Of a stretch of DNA of 64,000 nt, positions 17,969 through 29,182 are shown piece by piece. The stretch spans positions 62,001 through 126,000 of the forward strand of contig DBZL01000055.1 in the NCBI GenBank assembly GCA_002311745.1. Reading direction: 5' to 3'. A model generated the notes under the pieces. The model searched no databases and was not told where the DNA came from. It worked only from the letters and a program-made list of their open reading frames with translations. A program made the translations under genes and the position numbers. Source of the stretch: Phycisphaerales bacterium UBA1161 (GTDB lineage: Bacteria > Planctomycetota > Phycisphaerae > Tepidisphaerales > Tepidisphaeraceae). Position 1 is the stretch's first letter. Every line of letters starts with the position of its first letter.

Positions 17969-19786
17969 CTACCGCTGCGCCGCCCGCGGCGCCAGCAACC
18001 GAATGCCAAACCGATCCTCACGCAACGGCACTGCGCCCAGATCCACCGGCAGCGGCTCCGGTTGGTAATGCGACGCGATCCACGCGAAAAGTTCCCGCCC
18101 GTAATCCGTCCCGAAAAATCGCACGCCAAACTCGCGCGTGTCCTTGTGGACGATCAGGATGTAATCCGGCGGACGGCGGCGCAACGCCTCCAGCATGTTC
18201 TGCTCGCCAAACAACAGCAGGTCCGGCGGGTTGTAGTTGACGTACGGCGTCGCCGCCCGCCGCCGCGCCAGGTAGTTGATCATGATCCCTTCGGGAAAAC
18301 AGTTCAGTGTCTGATCCGGCGAAATGATCTGCCGCGCCGCCGCGACGACGCGGTTCACGTAAATCGACCAGGGCGGCGCCCGGAAGGCATCACCCCCGCT
18401 GCCGACGATCTGCGTCAATTGTCCGATGGCCGTGGCCGTCATCATCAGATGCACGGCCAGCACCGCGCCCCACAAGCCGGCGGCTCCCGCCAGGTAAACC
18501 GCCGCGTTGCCGCCGGCGCGTTGGATCGTTGCGGGAATCCATCCGAAAACCGCCGCCACCAGCAGCATCGTCGCCGGCATCGCCAGCCAGCAACCGTAGT
18601 GAACGATCCGGGCATAGAAGAAGATTTTTCCCAGCAGCACCAGCGCCAGCATGGCAAACATGGCCGTTCGTGCCGCGACGCAGCGATCGCCGCGGGATCG
18701 TACGGCCGCGATCATCGCCCAGATCACGACGGCCAACGCGATCAAGGGAAGCGGCCGAAAGGCCGAAATCCATGGCACCTGTTTCCAGAAGCATCCGACC
18801 AGCGCCGCGCCCATCGTTGCGGCGGCGATGCTGCTGGCGGTGGCCCATCTCCGCGGCATCGCCCACATCACCAGCGCCCCAGCAATGGCCAGATAAACTC
18901 CGCTCCATGTCATCATCAGAGCCATGCTGCGGTGCAGATGGTCCAATCCCATGCTGTGGCGATAGAACGGAAGGTGTGCGACATCCCCGCGCAGCAGCGC
19001 CGGCCACATCCCCAAGGTGCCGCGCACGGCCGTGGGCAGCGGCTCAGCCAACGTCAGCAATCCCACCGATAGGGCCACGGGAACCAGCGCTGCCGCGACA
19101 AAACTGAGCATGACGGCGACGCGCCCGGATTCCCGATGTTCAATGGCCACCAGGAGGAGCCCCAGCCCGCTGGCCGCCGCCACCGCAACGAACAACTCCG
19201 CTCGCGTCAAAAAGACCATGCCCGCCAGCAGCCCCGCGATCGCGGCGTCAGTGGACCGACGACTTTGGAGCACCCGGCCCAGGAAGATCAGGCAGGCAAG
19301 GCACAGCAGCATGCCGTGCGTATAGTCGTACTCGTACGGGCAGACGTAGTTGTAGTTGCCGCCGGGCATGGGGTGAGCAAACGCGAACAGAAGGATGAAG
19401 CTTAGTCCGCACGCCACGGCGGCCATCCGTCCGGCCATTTGCCAGGTCAAGAAATAGATCGCCGCCGCGATGCCGGCCAGACACGGCAGATTGGCCAGCA
19501 CCAGCACGCGCAGACTCGGCCCAAACAGACGGAACACCAGGGCGTTGTAATAAACCGATAGCGGGCCGGTGTAGTGGGCGATGTCGCGGTAGAGCACGTC
19601 TCCCGCCGCCAGCCGCCAGGGGACGTACAGTTGCACGCCGAAATCGACCAGGGCATCCGGCCAAGTGCCCCAGGTCCAGGCGAGCATCACCGCGGCGGCG
19701 ACGCTCAGGGCCGCCGGGCCAAACCACCGGCGCCGCCATAAGGGTGGGGCAAAGCGGCTGAGGTTTGCCATCGCCGAGCCGGTCAT
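17969..19786 (-). CDS. polytopic membrane glycosyltransferase (ArnT-like)
   Basis: The 605-residue protein has about twelve transmembrane segments. After the first one comes 'DALVDFGVQLYVPWRLAAG', then 'LYRDIAHYTGPLSVYYNAL'. This Asp-containing first loop is typical of the glycosyltransferase-39-like 'dolichyl-phosphate-mannose mannosyltransferase' proteins common in planctomycetes. The C-terminal soluble tail has 'YVNYNPPDLLLFGEQN' and 'ILIVHKDTREFGVRFFGTDYG'. It faces the neighbouring transferase at 16227 tail to tail (5-bp gap). Function beyond glycosyl transfer is not determinable. An ATG six codons downstream (MANLSRF) is an alternative start. Confidence 0.75.
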   Translation of the reverse strand: MTGSAMANLSRFAPPLWRRRWFGPAALSVAAAVMLAWTWGTWPDALVDFGVQLYVPWRLAAGDVLYRDIAHYTGPLSVYYNALVFRLFGPSLRVLVLANLPCLAGIAAAIYFLTWQMAGRMAAVACGLSFILLFAFAHPMPGGNYNYVCPYEYDYTHGMLLCLACLIFLGRVLQSRRSTDAAIAGLLAGMVFLTRAELFVAVAAASGLGLLLVAIEHRESGRVAVMLSFVAAALVPVALSVGLLTLAEPLPTAVRGTLGMWPALLRGDVAHLPFYRHSMGLDHLHRSMALMMTWSGVYLAIAGALVMWAMPRRWATASSIAAATMGAALVGCFWKQVPWISAFRPLPLIALAVVIWAMIAAVRSRGDRCVAARTAMFAMLALVLLGKIFFYARIVHYGCWLAMPATMLLVAAVFGWIPATIQRAGGNAAVYLAGAAGLWGAVLAVHLMMTATAIGQLTQIVGSGGDAFRAPPWSIYVNRVVAAARQIISPDQTLNCFPEGIMINYLARRRAATPYVNYNPPDLLLFGEQNMLEALRRRPPDYILIVHKDTREFGVRFFGTDYGRELFAWIASHYQPEPLPVDLGAVPLREDRFGIRLLAPRAAQR

Positions 19787-19854
19787 GCCTGCCCAGCGTT
19801 ATACCTGCGCAGGGGCCGGCAGGATACGCGGCTGTCGCGGCGCCCAGGTTTTGC

Positions 19855-19883
19855 TTGACATGCGGAAGGCCACGCCGTAACAA
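19855..19883 (+). promoter_or_regulatory. guaB promoter, predicted leaderless
   Basis: A consensus -35 TTGACA (19855-19860) and TAACAA (19878-19883) are 17 bp apart. The expected start site is about 19889-19891, and the guaB ATG begins at 19890. No Shine-Dalgarno sequence is present, consistent with a leaderless mRNA. Confidence 0.55.
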
Positions 19884-19889
19884 TATCCT

Positions 19890-21434
19890 ATGGAACATCC
19901 CAAGATCGTTCACGACGCGATCACCTTCGACGATGTTCTGTTGATCCCATCGCGAAGCAACCTCATCCCCGCCGACGCCGACACCCACACGCGACTGACG
20001 CGCAAGATCGAGTTGAACATTCCCTTGGTCTCCGCGCCGATGGACACGGTGACGGAGTCGGCCCTGGCCATTGCCCTGGCGCAGGAGGGGGGGATCGGCA
20101 TCATTCACAAGAATCTTTCCGTCGAGAACCAGGCGCGCGAAGTGGAAAAGGTCAAGCGGAGCGAGAACGGCGTGATTGTCGATCCGATCACGCTGCCGCC
20201 GACGGCGACCATCGCCATGGCCCGTCGGGTGATGCACGAATACAACGTGAGCGGGATTCCGATCGTGGAGGACGCGGGGAGCTCGGGCGGCTCGGGCGAG
20301 CCGCCGCATCGCCGTCACGCCGGCGACGGCAGTGGCAAGCCGCCGCGGCTCGTCGGCATCATGACCCGCCGCGACCTCAAGTTCCAGGAGGATGATTCGC
20401 GCAAGATCGGCGAGGTCATGACCCGCGAGAATCTGGTCACGGCGCCGGAGCACACCACGCTCGATGAGGCCGAGCGGATTCTGTACAAGGCCAAGGTGGA
20501 GAAACTCCTGCTGGTGGACAAGGACAATCGCCTGGCCGGTCTGATCACCATGCGGGACATCGACAAGATGCATCAGTTTCCCAACTCGTGCAAGGACCGC
20601 CGGGGCCGCCTGCGCGTGGGAGCGGCCACGGGCGTGCACGATCTGCAGCGCGTCGAGGCGCTGATCGGCGTCGGCGTGGACGTGATCGTGGTGGACACCG
20701 CCCACGGGCACAGCCAGAATGTGATCGACACCGTGCGCGAGATTAAGCGAAAATGGGACATCCAGGTGATCGCGGGCAACGTCGCCACGGCCGAAGGGGC
20801 GCACGATTTGATCGAAGCGGGGGCCGATGGTGTGAAGGTGGGGATCGGACCCGGGGCGATTTGCACGACGCGGATCATCAGCGGGGTGGGGGTGCCGCAG
20901 ATTACCGCCATCCTGAACGCCGCGTCGATCGGCGACCACGCGGGCGTGCCGATCATCGCCGACGGGGGCATTCGTCATAGCGGGGACATCACCAAGGCGA
21001 TTGCCGCGGGGGCCGGCAGCGTCATGATGGGCAGCCTGTTTGCCGGACTGGACGAATCGCCGGGAGAACTGGTCATTCACCAGGGTCGGCGCTACAAAAC
21101 CTATCGCGGCATGGGTAGCATGGGGGCGATGATCAGCGGCTCCAAGGACCGCTACGGCCAGGGAAGCGTGCGGGAATCGAGCAAGCTGGTCCCCGAAGGC
21201 GTCGAGGGCCGCGTTTCCTATCGCGGCTCGCTGGGCGATTTCGTTTATCAGTTGGTGGGCGGCTTAAGGGCCGGCATGGGATATTGCGGAGCCAAGGACA
21301 TAGAATCCTTGCGGAAAGACGCGAAGTTCTGCCGCGTATCGGCGGCCGCCATGGTCGAGAGCCATCCGCACGACATCACCATCACCAAGGAGTCGCCCAA
21401 CTACACCGTCGAATACGCCGATGAGGTGCTGTAG
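19890..21434 (+). CDS. guaB: IMP dehydrogenase
   Basis: It oxidises IMP to XMP with NAD+, the committed step of GMP synthesis. The TIM barrel opens with '[15 protein letters not shown]'. The catalytic loop Cys325 lies in '[15 protein letters not shown]', and 'GMGSMGAM' with '[11 protein letters not shown]' forms the flap. Two CBS domains interrupt the barrel (about residues 95-230). The first CBS domain contains an extra ~25-residue Gly/Ser/Pro/His-rich stretch (about 130-155) encoded by a GC-rich inverted repeat. At 514 residues the protein is slightly long for that reason. Confidence 0.97.
   Translation: MEHPKIVHDAITFDDVLLIPSRSNLIPADADTHTRLTRKIELNIPLVSAPMDTVTESALAIALAQEGGIGIIHKNLSVENQAREVEKVKRSENGVIVDPITLPPTATIAMARRVMHEYNVSGIPIVEDAGSSGGSGEPPHRRHAGDGSGKPPRLVGIMTRRDLKFQEDDSRKIGEVMTRENLVTAPEHTTLDEAERILYKAKVEKLLLVDKDNRLAGLITMRDIDKMHQFPNSCKDRRGRLRVGAATGVHDLQRVEALIGVGVDVIVVDTAHGHSQNVIDTVREIKRKWDIQVIAGNVATAEGAHDLIEAGADGVKVGIGPGAICTTRIISGVGVPQITAILNAASIGDHAGVPIIADGGIRHSGDITKAIAAGAGSVMMGSLFAGLDESPGELVIHQGRRYKTYRGMGSMGAMISGSKDRYGQGSVRESSKLVPEGVEGRVSYRGSLGDFVYQLVGGLRAGMGYCGAKDIESLRKDAKFCRVSAAAMVESHPHDITITKESPNYTVEYADEVL
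20281..20345 (+). repeat. GC-rich inverted repeat inside guaB CBS domain
   Basis: GCCGTC (20311-20316) and GACGGC (20325-20330) form a hairpin around an 8-nt loop, within a ~65-bp stretch rich in GCC/GGC. It encodes the Gly/Ser/Pro/His/Arg-rich insertion in the first CBS domain and looks like a captured REP-type palindrome. Confidence 0.5.
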
Positions 21435-21459
21435 CATCGGGGCCCCATGGAGAAGGATC

Positions 21460-21720
21460 ATGCCGGTTGCATCGATTCCTTTTCGCAGGTTTGTGCTTCG
21501 CCTGGGCTTGTTGTCGGTGTGCGCTGCGGCGCTGTGCGTGGGCGCCTGCGCGACGCCGGCGGGTTCGCCCGGCTCCGATTCGGATCCCACGACGCGGGCG
21601 CTGTCCGATCCGATGAACTACAGCCCGGGATGGGACGACACGGACGTGACCGGCGGCGGAACGACCGATTTTAATTCCAAGGCTTTTAAGAAGGACGTGG
21701 ATCATGTGGTCAATCCTTAG
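21460..21720 (+). CDS. small lipoprotein (hypothetical)
   Basis: The 86-residue precursor has a clear lipobox ('LCVGAC', Cys near 30) after a hydrophobic leader. The mature ~56 residues are polar and Gly/Asp/Thr-rich, ending 'KAFKKDVDHVVNP'. The ATG at 21460 follows GGAGAAGGA. The 3' end overlaps the next lipoprotein gene by 17 bp, so the two are translationally coupled. Function unknown; a planctomycete envelope protein. Confidence 0.7.
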   Translation: MPVASIPFRRFVLRLGLLSVCAAALCVGACATPAGSPGSDSDPTTRALSDPMNYSPGWDDTDVTGGGTTDFNSKAFKKDVDHVVNP

Positions 21721-22108
21721 ACCGTTACTGGGCACGTTGGCCCTGGGCGCGCTGGCCGCCTGCCAGATGGAGCAGCGCACACCGCCGCCGGAGCCGCTGA
21801 ATCCCACGGCGATTCCGACCGATGCGGCCATGCAGGCTCGCCGATGGTCTCCCTCCGTGGCCAACTACAAGAGCGATCTGGTCATGGCCTGGCCGACGTA
21901 CGCGCCGCTGTGCCCCAAGCCGTTGCCGCGGCCCGGCACTACGTTCGTTGAGCCGGCGCTGGCCGTGGGCAACACCCTCTACACGCCGATCGACATGATC
22001 TTCGTCGATCACCCGTGGACGGCGATGGATTACAAATCGTTGCGCGTCGATCCGACGTACACGGCGGTGCCGCCCCTGCCCCCGTCGCCGCCTCCTCCGG
22101 TGTGGTGA
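21704..22108 (+). CDS. small lipoprotein (hypothetical)
   Basis: The 134-residue precursor has a textbook lipobox 'LAAC' (Cys20) after MWSILRPLLGTLALG. The mature part is Pro-rich with 'TPIDMIFVDHPWTAMDYKSLRVDP' split by no recognised domain, and ends in a Pro tail. It overlaps the upstream lipoprotein gene and lies 19 bp before the kinase gene. No family was recognised. Confidence 0.7.
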   Translation: MWSILRPLLGTLALGALAACQMEQRTPPPEPLNPTAIPTDAAMQARRWSPSVANYKSDLVMAWPTYAPLCPKPLPRPGTTFVEPALAVGNTLYTPIDMIFVDHPWTAMDYKSLRVDPTYTAVPPLPPSPPPPVW

Positions 22109-22127
22109 ACCCCGCAAGAGCGCGACG

Positions 22128-23261
22128 ATGAGCGTTCCTCGTCAGCAGGTCTGCCAGTCGGCCAGCCGCAAACTGCTGGCCGCGCTGCCGGGGCTGCGCT
22201 CCGTGCACGCCCTGGTCGGCCTCGACGGCTTTGTCGATGAGATCATCGCCGTCGTGGACAAACGCTACGAGCAGGAGCCGGATCGTTACGAGCCGGTCAG
22301 GACGATCACGGCGATGGGACAAAAGATTCTGCGCGCGGCGGGTCAGTCGAGCAATTACGAGCTGGCGGTCAAGCAGATCAAACTCGGCGGCAACGGCCCG
22401 ATCATGGCCAACGCCCTGGCGGTCATGGGGTTGAGCATCACCTACATCGGAAGCCTGGGGTATCCCGATCTGCATCCGGTCTTCGCCGATTTTGCCAAGC
22501 GGGCGCGGGTCATCAGCATCGCCGAGGCGGGCCACACCGATGCCTTGGAGTTCGAGGATGGAAAGCTGATGCTGGGCAAGCACCGCAGCTTGGCCGCCAT
22601 CACCTGGGAAACTTTTCTGGATCGCGTCGGCCCGGATCGGCTCACCGGTGCGCTGGATGAATGCCGGCTCATCGCCATGACCAATTGGACCATGATTCCG
22701 CACATGGAGCAGATTTGGACCAATCTCTGCCAGGCCGTCGCATCCCCGGGCCAGCGACGCCTGTTTTTCGCCGATCTGGCCGACCCGGAAAAGCGAACCC
22801 GCCAGGACATCCTCACAGCCCTGCAGTTGCTTGCCCAGATGCAGCAGCAAGTCGATGTCATCCTGGGATTGAACCTCAAGGAGGCGACGGAGATCGCGGG
22901 GGTTTTGGGTTTGGCGATCCAGGGCGGCGCGGACGCGGCGGCGGGGCCGCTGGCCACCGCCATTCGCGCCAAGCTGGGCCTGTCCTGCGTGGTGGTTCAC
23001 CCGCGTGGCGGAGCCGCGGCGACGACCGCCGAGCAAGCCGCCGCTTTCGACGGGCCCTTTGTCCCGCAGCCCAAGATCAGCACCGGAGCCGGCGACCATT
23101 TCAATGCGGGGTTTTGTCTCGGCCGCGTGCTGGGATTCACGCTGGAAGAAAGCCTGTGCACAGGCGTGGCCACCAGCGGCTATTACGTCCGCACGGCCCA
23201 GAGCCCCGATGGCAAGCAACTGGCCGATTTCATGGACGCGCTGCCCGAGCCGCAGACATAA
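22128..23261 (+). CDS. PfkB/ribokinase-family sugar kinase
   Basis: The 377-residue protein shows the PfkB layout: an N-terminal substrate region with 'LVGLDGFVDEII' and 'KLGGNGPIMANALAVMG' (the GGNxxN signature), and the C-terminal ATP/anion-hole motif 'STGAGDHFNAGFCLG', whose Asp is the catalytic base. It phosphorylates a sugar or nucleoside; the lid residues do not let me name it. It probably shares a transcript with the lipoprotein pair upstream. Confidence 0.85.
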   Translation: MSVPRQQVCQSASRKLLAALPGLRSVHALVGLDGFVDEIIAVVDKRYEQEPDRYEPVRTITAMGQKILRAAGQSSNYELAVKQIKLGGNGPIMANALAVMGLSITYIGSLGYPDLHPVFADFAKRARVISIAEAGHTDALEFEDGKLMLGKHRSLAAITWETFLDRVGPDRLTGALDECRLIAMTNWTMIPHMEQIWTNLCQAVASPGQRRLFFADLADPEKRTRQDILTALQLLAQMQQQVDVILGLNLKEATEIAGVLGLAIQGGADAAAGPLATAIRAKLGLSCVVVHPRGGAAATTAEQAAAFDGPFVPQPKISTGAGDHFNAGFCLGRVLGFTLEESLCTGVATSGYYVRTAQSPDGKQLADFMDALPEPQT

Positions 23262-23286
23262 AAAAGCGGCGCTGACCGCGCCGCTT
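23261..23286 (-). terminator. Rho-independent terminator (minus-strand)
   Basis: A perfect 9-bp stem (AAGCGGCGC at 23264-23272 with GCGCCGCTT at 23278-23286) and 5-nt loop are followed on the minus strand by six T residues. It ends the small secreted-protein gene that reads leftwards and also abuts the kinase stop codon. Confidence 0.75.
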
Positions 23287-23316
23287 GTGCAACCGTCATT
23301 TTCGTTTCGGGACAAT

Positions 23317-23622
23317 TCAGGTGTGCATGCCGTCGATGGTCGGCGGGATGTGGGTGATCTTGACCGTAGGACGGACCGTCCCGGAGCGCAGGGACGCCGA
23401 GGCGTGCCGGAGGCTCCTGCGGGCCGACAGGGCCGCGTGTTTGCCGTGCCTGTGAATCAGTTTGCGATGGTGCGTGCTGAGCGCCGCCGAGACCTTCTTG
23501 TGATGCAGCCGGGTGATCAGGGTTCTGTGCTTGGCGGCGCTTCCCGATGCGGCCAGCGTCGAAACGGCCGGAACCGCCATCAGAGCGGCGACGGCCCACT
23601 TGAGGATCGTGGACTTATACAT
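23317..23622 (-). CDS. small basic secreted protein (hypothetical)
   Basis: A 101-residue precursor from ATG 23622 with GGAG six bases upstream. Residues 1-25 form a signal peptide ending LAASGSA. The mature part is strongly basic, with alternating His, Lys and Arg (HHKKVSAALSTHHRKLIHRHGKH), which suggests binding to an acidic surface, nucleic acid or metal. No known domain. It is followed by a good terminator. It is transcribed separately from the ATPase operon, whose end lies downstream on the other side. Confidence 0.6.
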   Translation of the reverse strand: MYKSTILKWAVAALMAVPAVSTLAASGSAAKHRTLITRLHHKKVSAALSTHHRKLIHRHGKHAALSARRSLRHASASLRSGTVRPTVKITHIPPTIDGMHT

Positions 23623-23736
23623 GCTTTCTCCTTGGCTTGGGCCTTCCCGCGCGTACACCGCCCGGGTCTTTTTGCCTTATCGGACGATGGGCCTGATTGG
23701 CATTAGAGAAAACAGGGATTTTTGATGGGTCTATTA

Positions 23737-23767
23737 TTTGGCGGCGGTACGCCGCACGCCGCTAAAT
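23737..23767 (-). terminator. weak stem-loop after the ATPase operon region
   Basis: GGCGGCG/CGCCGC arms lie just upstream (plus-strand view to the left) of the last ATPase stop at 23778, so on the minus strand the hairpin follows the stop. The T-run is poor, so termination is only possible, not shown. Confidence 0.25.
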
Positions 23768-23777
23768 GGGAAGAGGA

Positions 23778-25871
23778 TTATTCCTCTTCCATCATCGTTT
23801 CGCGGACGACTTCCTCGATGGTGGTGATGCCGTCGTAGATGGAGAGCAATCCGCACTGCCGCAGGCTGCGCATGCCGCGCTTCTTGGACTCCATGCGGAG
23901 CACCTGCGTACTGGCGTGCTGAATGATCATGTCCCGCAGATCATCGTCCAGCAGCATGATCTCGAACATCCCGATGCGCCCCCGGTAGCCGGTGTTGTTG
24001 CAGTTGCTGCATCCCTTGCCGTAGTAAAGCTTCTTGCCGGCGATGTCCTCGGGGCGCAGCTCCAGCTCCATAAGCTGCTCGACGGTGGGGGTGTACTCGG
24101 TCTTGCAGTGGAGGCAGATTTTGCGGACCAGTCGCTCGGCCACGACGCCCTCGATGGTGGCCGTGACTAAAAACGGTTCCAGCCCCAGGTCCAGCAGACG
24201 CGCAATGGCGCTGGGGGCGTCGTTGGTGTGCAGCGTGCTGAAGACCAGGTGGCCGGTCAGCGACGCCTGCACGGCGATCTCGGCCGTTTCCTTGTCGCGG
24301 ATTTCGCCGACCAGGATGATGTCCGGGTCCTGTCGCAGCATCGATCGCAGGATGCGGGCGAACGTCAGGTCGATGTCCGGTTTGATCTGGCACTGGACGA
24401 CGCCGTCGATGTCGTATTCGACCGGGTCCTCGGCGGAGATGAGCTTGCTGCTGGGATCGTTCAGTTCGCGCAGGGCCGAATAGAGGGTCGTGGTTTTTCC
24501 GCAGCCGGTGGGACCGGTGACGACGACGATGCCGTTGGGCTTGTGGATGAGCTGCCGCGTGATGTTCAGGTCATCCTCGCGCATGCCCAGCTTGTCCAGG
24601 TCGAGGCTGACGTTGGAGCGGTCCAGCACGCGCATCACCACGCTTTCGCCGAACATCGTCGGCAGCACGCTGACGCGCAAGTCGATCGGCTGGTTATTGA
24701 CGCTCAGCTCGATGCGGCCGTCCTGGGGCAGACGGCGCTCCGCGATGTCCAGGTTGGCCATGACCTTGATGCGGCTGCTGATGGCCGGGGCGATGTGCGC
24801 CGGCGGCGGCATCATCTCGTACAGCACGCCGTCGATCCGGTACCGCATCTTGAATTCGCCCTCGAACGGCTCAAAGTGGATGTCCGAGGCCTTGTCCTTG
24901 ATCGCCTGCAACAGCACCAGGTTGATCAGCTTGCGCACCGGGTTGGAATTGGCCGCTTCCTCGAGGCTGTCGATGTCGATCGATTCGCCCCGGTTTTTCA
25001 GGTCTTTGAGGGCATCATCCTGTTGCAGTTCGCCCAGGATGTCGCCGATGCCCTCGGTGGCGGACTGGTAATTCTTGGCGATCAGCCGCTCCAGCAGGTC
25101 GGGATCCGAGGCGATCTTGGCCGTCACCTGGTACTGCATGAGGGAGCGCAGATCGTCCAGGGCGCGGAAGTTTTCGTGCGAGGCCATCGCCACCACCAGG
25201 TGCTTGGTGGCCGGGTCGAAGCTGATCGGGAGAATCTTGTTGGTCGTCGCGAATTGCGCTTGCACGGCGCCGATCGTCGCCGCGTCGAGCTCCACGCCTG
25301 CCAGGTCCACCAACTCGAAACCCTGTTGGGCGGCCAGGGCGATATTCAGATCCGCCTCTTTGATCAGACCCATGTCGATGAGGATTCGGCCCAGGAGTCC
25401 GCCTTTTTGCTTTTGGATGGACAGGGCTTCGGTGTATTGCTCGCGCGTGACCTTGCCCATTTTGTGCAAGATGCGGCCCAGGGGCCTGTTCTTGAGTTCG
25501 CTAATGGGCGGCAGCCCGCGTGGGGCCTGACGGGCCTGGGGGGCAGCGCCCGCCGCGGCCCCGGCCGGAGGCTTGGCCGTTGGCGCAGCCGGAGGCTTGG
25601 CCGTTGGCGCAGCCGACGGCGATGACGCCGCGCCTCCCGAGGCCGGCGCCTGCCCTGCGGGCCGGGGCGCCGCAACCGCGTTGCCGTTGCCCGATGGCCT
25701 GGGCGCACCGGCGCCGGGTGTGCCGGCGGAAGGAGTCCGCGTCACCGGGACGGACGTCACCGGGACGGCCATCCTGTGCGGTGCCGCCGCCTGCGCCGGC
25801 GTTGCCGGTTGCCGCGGCGTCGGACTGTTGGGGGGCGTCGCTCCGCTTGGTGTGGCTCGTGACATCGCCAA
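23778..25871 (-). CDS. PilB/GspE-family assembly ATPase with Pro/Ala-rich N-terminus
   Basis: The 697-residue secretion ATPase powers pilus or pseudopilus extension. Residues 1-120 are a low-complexity Ala/Pro/Thr linker. A MshEN-type N-domain follows ('LGRILHKMGKVTREQYTEAL'). The ATPase core has Walker A GPTGCGKTTTLYSAL (about 453), an Asp box and Walker B ILVGEIRDKET (about 517), and a His box. A tetra-cysteine zinc element (CLHC near 584, CSNCNNTGYRGR near 620) is as in PilB/GspE. It is the last gene of the three-ATPase operon, 12 bp after pilT. Confidence 0.93.
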   Translation of the reverse strand: MAMSRATPSGATPPNSPTPRQPATPAQAAAPHRMAVPVTSVPVTRTPSAGTPGAGAPRPSGNGNAVAAPRPAGQAPASGGAASSPSAAPTAKPPAAPTAKPPAGAAAGAAPQARQAPRGLPPISELKNRPLGRILHKMGKVTREQYTEALSIQKQKGGLLGRILIDMGLIKEADLNIALAAQQGFELVDLAGVELDAATIGAVQAQFATTNKILPISFDPATKHLVVAMASHENFRALDDLRSLMQYQVTAKIASDPDLLERLIAKNYQSATEGIGDILGELQQDDALKDLKNRGESIDIDSLEEAANSNPVRKLINLVLLQAIKDKASDIHFEPFEGEFKMRYRIDGVLYEMMPPPAHIAPAISSRIKVMANLDIAERRLPQDGRIELSVNNQPIDLRVSVLPTMFGESVVMRVLDRSNVSLDLDKLGMREDDLNITRQLIHKPNGIVVVTGPTGCGKTTTLYSALRELNDPSSKLISAEDPVEYDIDGVVQCQIKPDIDLTFARILRSMLRQDPDIILVGEIRDKETAEIAVQASLTGHLVFSTLHTNDAPSAIARLLDLGLEPFLVTATIEGVVAERLVRKICLHCKTEYTPTVEQLMELELRPEDIAGKKLYYGKGCSNCNNTGYRGRIGMFEIMLLDDDLRDMIIQHASTQVLRMESKKRGMRSLRQCGLLSIYDGITTIEEVVRETMMEEE

Positions 25872-25883
25872 ATCCTCGATGGG

Positions 25884-27149
25884 TTATTTCTTGCCCGCAA
25901 TGGCCTGCAAGCGGGCGCGATTGGCGGCAACCTGCGACTGCCGCTCGGCCTCGCTGGTGGGGGCGCCGCCCGCGGCGGCGGGCTTGGGCTTGACGGCATT
26001 GCCAGCCGCCGGTTCGGCGCCGCCGCCACTGCTCTCGCCGGCGCCGCCGAAATCGTCCACTCCCTTGCCCACATCCAGACCCACCCGCCGGAAACGCTCG
26101 ACCATCTGCCCGGGCAGCTTGCTCTTTTCGATCGCTTCATCGGCGCTGATCTTGCCCGCTTGGCACAACGACCACAACGAGTCGTCCAAGAGCTGCATGC
26201 CGTAGCGCTTGCCCGTCTGGATTTCAGAATCGAGGCGGAAGACCTTGTTCTCGCGGATCAGGTTCTGCACGCCGGGGGTGACGTACATGAATTCGTAGGC
26301 GGCGATGCGCCCTTCGACGTCGCACCGCGGACACAGGACCTGCGACAGCACGGCGATCATATTGTTGGCCAATTGCACGCGGATTTGTTCCTGCTGATCG
26401 GTGGGGAAGGCGTCGATGATGCGGTTGATCGTGCTGGCGGCGCCGCTGGTGTGCAGCGTGGCGAAGACCAGGTGGCCGGTTTCCGCGCAGGTGAGGGCCG
26501 CGGAGATCGTCGCCAGGTCGCGCATCTCGCCCACCAGGATCACGTCCGGGTCCTGTCGCAGGGCGCGACGAATCGCCTCGGCGAAGTTCGGCACGTCCAC
26601 GCCGACCTCTCTCTGCACCACGATCGATTTCTTGTGGTTGTGGTAATACTCGATCGGGTCTTCGATGGTGATGATGTGGTCGTCGAAGTTTTCGTTGACG
26701 TAGTTGATCATCGTGGCCAGCGTGGTCGTCTTGCCGCACCCGGTGGGCCCGGTGACCAGAAAGATGCCGCGCGGCCTGTGGCAAATGTCCCGCGTAATCT
26801 CCGGCAGGCCGATCTCCTCGAAGCTCATCAGCTTGGTGGGAATCCGCCGCAGCACGAGGCTGGCATACCCCTTTTGCTTGAAGACCGCCACGCGGAAACG
26901 CGATTCGGCGCCCAAGGCAAACCCAAAGTCGCCGCTGCCCGACTCCTCGAATTCCTGCTGGATGCGTTCGGGGGTGATGGACTTCATCAGCGACATCGTA
27001 TCCTCGGGCTCCAGCACCTTGGTCTGCAGGTCGCGCAGATGCCCGTGCAGGCGAAGCACCGGCGGCTTGCCCACCGCTAGGTGCAGGTCCGACGCCCCGC
27101 GCCGCACGCACGTTTCCAGCAAACGGTCGATTTGAATCGTGGATGCCAT
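25884..27149 (-). CDS. pilT: type IV pilus retraction ATPase
   Basis: The 421-residue protein lacks the long N-domain and zinc motif of PilB and has the PilT order: 'GASDLHLAVGKPPVLRLHG' PAS-like start, Walker A GPTGCGKTTTLATM (about 132), 'IEDPIEYYHNHKKSIV' Asp box, Walker B ILVGEMRD (about 202) and 'HLVFATLHTSGA' His box. The C-terminal AIRNLIRE-like helix reads 'VQNLIREN'. A Gly/Ala-rich tail of ~60 residues follows the core. It depolymerises pili to power retraction and lies between two PilB-type genes. Confidence 0.93.
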   Translation of the reverse strand: MASTIQIDRLLETCVRRGASDLHLAVGKPPVLRLHGHLRDLQTKVLEPEDTMSLMKSITPERIQQEFEESGSGDFGFALGAESRFRVAVFKQKGYASLVLRRIPTKLMSFEEIGLPEITRDICHRPRGIFLVTGPTGCGKTTTLATMINYVNENFDDHIITIEDPIEYYHNHKKSIVVQREVGVDVPNFAEAIRRALRQDPDVILVGEMRDLATISAALTCAETGHLVFATLHTSGAASTINRIIDAFPTDQQEQIRVQLANNMIAVLSQVLCPRCDVEGRIAAYEFMYVTPGVQNLIRENKVFRLDSEIQTGKRYGMQLLDDSLWSLCQAGKISADEAIEKSKLPGQMVERFRRVGLDVGKGVDDFGGAGESSGGGAEPAAGNAVKPKPAAAGGAPTSEAERQSQVAANRARLQAIAGKK

Positions 27150-27167
27150 GGTCCTCGTTTCTGAATG

Positions 27168-28946
<1,779 letters not shown>

Positions 28947-29182
28947 GCGACTGATCCTCTTCCTGTTGGAGGGAGGACCCCCAAACCGGGGTCCGACCGA
29001 CCATCTCCGCCTATCCTGCACCTAGAGGGCCGTTGTTATTTCTACTGATCTCCATCCGGCGGGGTTCGATGCTGGTTCGGCAAAAGTTCGCCCGCCATAC
29101 ATCCGGCGGCTATACCAGTTTACGCCAAGCAGCGCCCCCTCTCAAGGACAAAAGATGCCCCAGCCGCGAAAAACACACCCCA
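28947..29182 (+). other. spacer between the ATPase operon and the RNA segment
   Basis: This holds the 5' leader and promoter of the minus-strand ATPase operon. No gene is visible on either strand. Confidence 0.4.

Noticed and set aside
29060..29100. tRNA-like GGTTCGA segment
   Set aside because: No cloverleaf can be drawn around it.
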